Source: Planctomycetota bacterium
Lineage (GTDB): Bacteria; Planctomycetota; UBA1135; GCA-002686595
Assembly: GCA_027623615.1 (NCBI GenBank)
Contig: JAQBVH010000232.1
Coordinates: 1 to 5,988, forward strand
Direction of reading: 5' to 3'
Length of the DNA stretch: 5,988 nucleotides
A model generated the notes under the pieces. That model was not told where the DNA came from. It made no database searches and saw only the letters and a program-made list of their open reading frames with translations. Shown here piece by piece: positions 4,195-5,988 of this stretch; the stretch's first letter is position 1; each line of letters opens with the position of its first letter. The position numbers and the translations under genes were made by a program.

Positions 4195-5988
4195 TTACTG
4201 TCGCCAGTAGTCCATGACCACCGTCACGCTCGGGATCTGAACGCTCTGGATCCCGGCCTCGAAGGCGTTCGTGTCACGACGCGGGATACCGGCAGCGCCG
4301 AGCTCCATGACGTCGACGACACCGAAGCCGCCGTTGGCGTTGGGAATCGCGCAGCACATGAACTGCGACTCGCTGGTGTTCACGGGCGGGCCCGGGAACG
4401 GGATCCGGATCAGGCACTTGCCGTTCTGCGGGTTCGGCGCACCAGCGCTGAAGGTGGTGAAGATGTTGGTCAGACCACCGAAGTTGCGCTGGTTGTCGAA
4501 CGCCACATCGACCGGGATGCCGGACAGGCCAGACTCGCTCTCACCGATCGAGACCTGGACGCCAAGTTCGATGTCGCGGAACCCAGGGTTCAGGGACGAC
4601 TGGACGTTCAGCAGGATCGCGCCGGTGACCGCGCTCTCGATGCGCAGCTTCGACATGGCGCCCTCACCCAGCGGACCGGGCTCGAAGCTGAAGGGATCGA
4701 GCGGGCCCTCGTGCACGATCCATGCGGCCACGTCGAGGTCGATTGGGTCGGCCTGGATCGCCTTGGGCTGCTGGAAGGTGAACGGCGGGATGCCGATGAT
4801 GTCGTCGTAGCCCCAACCGTTCACGCCGTTGGGGCCGGACTCGAACATCGCGACCTTGCCGTTCCGGTTCAAGATGTAGGCAAAGTAGACGCCGCGCTGG
4901 AACGAGTGCTGGAACTGGCGGTCGAAGGAGACCACGTCGAAGGGCAGGTTCAGCTGGTTCGACACGACCCGGCGCACCTCGAGCGAGAACGCCGAGATGA
5001 TGGACATGGTGCTCTCGCCTTCGTTGCAGACCAGGATGTCCTCGTTGCCCGGCTGCCAGGAGAGACCGCGTGGCGCCTTACCGACCAGGACGGTCTTGAT
5101 GACCTGGTGGAAGGTGGAGGAGGTCGGGTCAACGTCGATGAAGCTCACCGAGTTGGCGCTCTGGCTGGAGATCGCCAGGAAGTCCAGGTTCGTACCCATC
5201 GCCATCTCGATCGGATCCGGAATGGGGATCCGGTCGATGACGGTCATGCGGTTCGAGTTCATGACGGTGATCTCGGCGCGCTGACGATCGAGCACGTACA
5301 GGAAGTGACCGATTTGCTGGCGGATCTGGTAGGTGTTGCAATTGTCCAGGTTCACCTGACCCTGGGAGGGGCCGAGGAAGAAGGCGTTCTGCTCGGAGGT
5401 CAACAGGCCCGACGGCGGCACGCGGGGGTTCGCCAGCGGGTTGCCGAACGGATCGCCAGGGGCCAACAGGTTGGTCTTCAGGATCAGCGGGTTGAGCAGG
5501 TGGTCGACCGTCGTCGGCTCGTCACCAAGCAGGAACGGCGAAACGCAGAGCGGCGGGAAGCTCAGGGGCGGCGGGTTCGGGTGCGGTGACCAGGAGATGA
5601 TGTTCGGCGCACCCGCGTTCAGGTTGCCGAACTGACCCGCGACCTGGGGGCCGAGCGTGTTCGGGCCCGTCGGGATCGGGGCGACGACCTTGAGACCGTC
5701 AAGGGTGCAGATGTCGCCGCCGCCTGCCTGGCATCCGAAGGGGAACTGTGCATTGTTGAACGTACCGTCCAACGCCCAGCCCATCATCATGTCGTTGACG
5801 CTGGCGACGATCGGCGGACGAACGACCTGGTCATTGAGCGAGCTGTCCCGGGTCAGCGAGAACACACCGGCCGAGCCGCCGTCGATGGTGCAGGTGCCGA
5901 TGTTGATCGGCGGGCGAAAACCGGTCTGGAATCGGACGTTCGGGTTGTGCGGTAAGTTGCTGTGCTCCGGCAGCGGCACGCCGTCGGT
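4195..5988 (-). CDS. YVTN/YncE-like beta-propeller protein, N-terminus beyond window
   Basis: I do not recognise a named gene. The frame is open to the right edge, so the 597 visible residues are the C-terminal part; a GTG at 5979 is probably an internal Val codon. From about residue 226 of the visible part the pattern is that of YVTN propeller blades: GHFLYVLDRQ, an ITVMNSNRMTVIDRIPIPDPIEMAMGTN stretch, DFLAISSQSANSVSFIDV, VLVGKAPRGLSWQPGNEDILVCNEGESTMSII, and a blade near YFAYILNRNGKVAMFE. The first ~220 residues are Cys/Pro-rich and loop-like, and about 405-597 may be a further beta-rich domain. Cysteines at about 33, 86, 94, 148, 217, 321, 525, 545 and 546, the few lysines and the Asn/Pro/Gly-rich character suggest an exported protein, perhaps with disulfides. 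No CXXCH haem motif or membrane anchor is seen here. The product ends in MDYWRQ with a TAA stop. It is separated from the quinone operon by 143 bp and a hairpin, so it is probably its own unit. Ligand and function are unknown. Confidence 0.72.
   Translation of the reverse strand, partial: TDGVPLPEHSNLPHNPNVRFQTGFRPPINIGTCTIDGGSAGVFSLTRDSSLNDQVVRPPIVASVNDMMMGWALDGTFNNAQFPFGCQAGGGDICTLDGLKVVAPIPTGPNTLGPQVAGQFGNLNAGAPNIISWSPHPNPPPLSFPPLCVSPFLLGDEPTTVDHLLNPLILKTNLLAPGDPFGNPLANPRVPPSGLLTSEQNAFFLGPSQGQVNLDNCNTYQIRQQIGHFLYVLDRQRAEITVMNSNRMTVIDRIPIPDPIEMAMGTNLDFLAISSQSANSVSFIDVDPTSSTFHQVIKTVLVGKAPRGLSWQPGNEDILVCNEGESTMSIISAFSLEVRRVVSNQLNLPFDVVSFDRQFQHSFQRGVYFAYILNRNGKVAMFESGPNGVNGWGYDDIIGIPPFTFQQPKAIQADPIDLDVAAWIVHEGPLDPFSFEPGPLGEGAMSKLRIESAVTGAILLNVQSSLNPGFRDIELGVQVSIGESESGLSGIPVDVAFDNQRNFGGLTNIFTTFSAGAPNPQNGKCLIRIPFPGPPVNTSESQFMCCAIPNANGGFGVVDVMELGAAGIPRRDTNAFEAGIQSVQIPSVTVVMDYWRQ

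Noticed and set aside
4060..5589. Long open frame on the plus strand (509 codons) opposite the propeller gene
   Set aside because: It is an antisense shadow in GC-rich DNA: the product is full of Arg, Asp and Val without family motifs, while the minus strand frame shows propeller patterns.
5977..5979. GTG at 5979 as the start of the propeller protein
   Set aside because: The frame continues open to the edge, no ribosome site can be assessed, and no signal peptide follows although the protein looks exported. An internal Val is more likely.
1..5988. CRISPR arrays, tRNA/rRNA genes, insertion sequences, riboswitches
   Set aside because: No spaced direct repeats, no tRNA-like cloverleaf, no transposase motifs or terminal inverted repeats, and almost no non-coding space beyond the 143-bp gap.

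Overview
This is a GC-rich bacterial window in which every supported gene lies on the minus strand, so the reading order is from high to low coordinates. It holds five complete or nearly complete genes that look like one tightly packed operon (4051 down to the left edge), preceded by a large, separate gene that enters from the right edge. The lineage cannot be fixed from this sequence. High GC, a MqnP-like (rather than proteobacterial UbiA-like) prenyltransferase and a secreted-looking YVTN-type propeller protein would suit a planctomycete, a deltaproteobacterium-like lineage or another GC-rich environmental bacterium, but this is inference.

Right part (5988-4195): the C-terminal ~597 residues of a large protein with a YVTN/YncE-like beta-propeller in its middle, probably secreted or cell-surface. 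Its start and any signal peptide lie beyond the window. A perfect 13-bp stem-loop (4136-4101) follows it in a 143-bp spacer.

Operon (4051 to 1): UbiE/MenG-type quinone methyltransferase (4051-3320), CPBP/CAAX-type intramembrane protease with a highly charged N-terminal extension (3323-2436), UbiX flavin prenyltransferase (2439-1792), UbiA-family aromatic prenyltransferase of the MqnP-like subtype (1795-896), and the delta subunit of DNA polymerase III, HolA (896 to beyond position 1, C-terminus cut by the window edge). All four junctions overlap: GTGA, ATGA, ATGA and TGATG, which suggests translational coupling.

Three of the genes supply late steps of respiratory quinone synthesis: prenylation of the aromatic acid (UbiA/MqnP), the prenyl-FMN cofactor for the UbiD-type decarboxylase (UbiX), and ring C-methylation (UbiE/MenG). 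The partner decarboxylase UbiD/MqnL is not in the window. The UbiA subtype favours menaquinone made by the futalosine route, but the sequence here does not prove it. The protease and holA are passengers or partners of unknown connection. No RNA genes, CRISPR arrays, insertion sequences or attachment sites were seen.
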